Shown here: piece by piece, positions 63,057 through 64,000 of the stretch
Layout of the letters: every line of letters starts with the position of its first letter
How positions within the stretch are numbered: position 1 is the stretch's first letter
Origin: Pedobacter kyungheensis
GTDB taxonomy: Bacteria > Bacteroidota > Bacteroidia > Sphingobacteriales > Sphingobacteriaceae
Length of the DNA stretch: 64,000 nucleotides
Direction of reading: 5' to 3'
Assembly (NCBI RefSeq): GCF_000812965.1
Contig: NZ_JSYN01000003.1
Span: forward strand, 62,001 to 126,000
Notes under the pieces: model-generated
What the model saw: the letters and a program-made list of their open reading frames with translations, nothing else
The model's database searches: none
What the model was told of the DNA's origin: nothing
Made by a program: the position numbers and the translations under genes

Positions 63057-64000
63057 TCAGCCACCAATACCCATTCCGGCTTCCTGCTCTTTCGCGTTAT
63101 TTTTACTTTTGTCCTGCCCGGTATCAAGCATAGCGGCCAGTGCTTCTTTGGTCATAAACAACTCTCGCTTTTCCATCTTGCCCTCAGGCGTATAAAAATT
63201 CACCTTGCCATACCTTGGAACCGCCTCGAGCAATAGCTTTACGGGCTTGCCATCCTTTTCCGTACTCACCAGTGGCGTCAAACCATTACGCAGATCAGCC
63301 TCCAGTTTCTCCCTTTTCTCCGGCACTGCAAGTTCCCCGATCTTATAATTATCCAGCACCTTGGGCAGATCAAAACCGTACTGCGGATCATGGTACTGTT
63401 GCAGGTTGAAATTTCCATTTGCCCCAACGCCCTTGTCCATATCAAACTTCACCCAGGCCGAATAAGCTTCGCCCGAGAGAAAGTTCACCAGGTCATTGCG
63501 GTATACGGCATATCCCTGGATCATCTGTGCAGCCTGCTGCACGGTGAATCCCTTTCCACGGTCCGGCCACAGCGTTTGCGAAGCCGGTTTTCCATAAAAG
63601 GTCCCCCTGAATTCCTTGGTCACAAAATTCACTTTTCCCTCTTCCATTGTCGCCAGGGTCTGTTTGTTTGCTGCATCTTTTCCAACTGCCAGCTCGCCGG
63701 CCCCCTCCCGCTTTTTAAAAACGTCGACAGCCTCTGTCACCAGGTCGTATTCTTTCACCGTAGCAGCCTGCCCGTCCTTTCCTGGTGAAATGATCAGGTA
63801 ATGCTGGTCTTTCTCCAGGGGTTTTGCCAGGCTATGGGCAACGGTAAACTTATTGAGGAAATAATACTCTGATTTGCTGGACTGCTGCAGGTAAAACTGT
63901 ACATCCACCTGCCCCCTATTGGCAGGCATCACCTGGTGCACCGTAAATTTCGGTGCACCTGTTTTCATCAGTTCCTCCATTTTGGCAATGGTTTTTTCAC
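63057..64000 (-). CDS. DUF3945-like conjugative-element protein (5' end outside window)
   Basis: At least 307 residues are visible and the frame stays open to the window edge (EKTIAK precedes the first internal Met), so the true start lies to the right. The repeated pattern of short basic segments with PxLV/YGKxxF (for example LRNGLTPLVSTEKDGKPVKLLLEAVPRYGKVNFY) matches DUF3945/DUF4099 proteins carried by Bacteroidota conjugative elements. Function unknown. Confidence 0.7.
   Translation of the reverse strand, partial: EKTIAKMEELMKTGAPKFTVHQVMPANRGQVDVQFYLQQSSKSEYYFLNKFTVAHSLAKPLEKDQHYLIISPGKDGQAATVKEYDLVTEAVDVFKKREGAGELAVGKDAANKQTLATMEEGKVNFVTKEFRGTFYGKPASQTLWPDRGKGFTVQQAAQMIQGYAVYRNDLVNFLSGEAYSAWVKFDMDKGVGANGNFNLQQYHDPQYGFDLPKVLDNYKIGELAVPEKREKLEADLRNGLTPLVSTEKDGKPVKLLLEAVPRYGKVNFYTPEGKMEKRELFMTKEALAAMLDTGQDKSKNNAKEQEAGMGIGG

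Noticed and set aside
1..64000. CRISPR arrays, tRNA, rRNA or insertion-sequence transposases
   Set aside because: No regular direct repeats with spacers, no cloverleaf or rRNA stretch, and no transposase gene were seen in reading the window.

Overview
The window looks like a Bacteroidota genome of the Sphingobacteriales type (Pedobacter or a close relative). The evidence is the DUF4374/SusC-like TonB receptor pair, FecI-like sigma debris, weak Shine-Dalgarno signals, TAnnTTTG promoter elements, many hybrid and PAS kinases, and a small histone H1-like protein. This is inferred from gene content; no rRNA or tRNA gene is visible.

Positions 1 to about 24.9 kb are ordinary chromosome. In order they hold: a thioredoxin-like/Rieske pair; a VIT/CCC1 transporter; a response regulator, histidine kinase and cytochrome b operon; a response regulator plus histidine kinase whose first PAS domain carries the full LOV (blue-light, flavin) signature; a 981-residue hybrid kinase with two kinase cores; a lone receiver; a class C beta-lactamase-like hydrolase; a Crp-family regulator and a short-chain dehydrogenase, each preceded by the same 16-bp palindrome; an AraC regulator and an NAD-binding epimerase-like protein; a five-gene iron-type uptake operon; NhaA; and a DUF5990-like protein.

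At 24956-24973 an 18-bp stretch reads, on the minus strand, as the last codons and stop of mnmE (FCIGK-stop), but no mnmE body lies next to it. The 3' end of mnmE is a known integration site for genomic islands. I take this as one end of an island that runs rightward past the window, with intact mnmE predicted at the far end.

The island (about 25 kb to the window end) is dense with predicted conflict genes: an Mrr-like nuclease fused to a STAND NTPase; a three-gene minus-strand operon of a ComEC-type metallo-beta-lactamase protein, a trypsin-like protease fused to a reverse transcriptase with a helical C-terminus, and a family A DNA polymerase; a zinc-ribbon protein, an HNH nuclease, a HEPN-like protein and an SF2 helicase-nuclease; a pentapeptide-like membrane protein converging on a KAP NTPase/PD-(D/E)xK nuclease pair; a PUR-RadC(N) fusion; a coiled-coil nuclease; a two-gene STAND module; and two divergent caspase modules (caspase-NACHT-repeat protein; caspase plus alpha/beta hydrolase). 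A histone H1-like gene, a catalytically degenerate resolvase-like protein and a DUF3945-like protein at the right edge look like conjugative-element backbone.

The best candidate for an undescribed system is the MBL / protease-RT / PolA-like operon at 27794-32603. The three genes are translationally coupled (17-bp overlap, then stop and start abutting). Both polymerases keep their catalytic residues, so RNA-templated first-strand synthesis followed by DNA-templated second-strand synthesis is possible, with a protease and a hydrolase as possible effectors or regulators. I could not search databases, so novelty is unproven.
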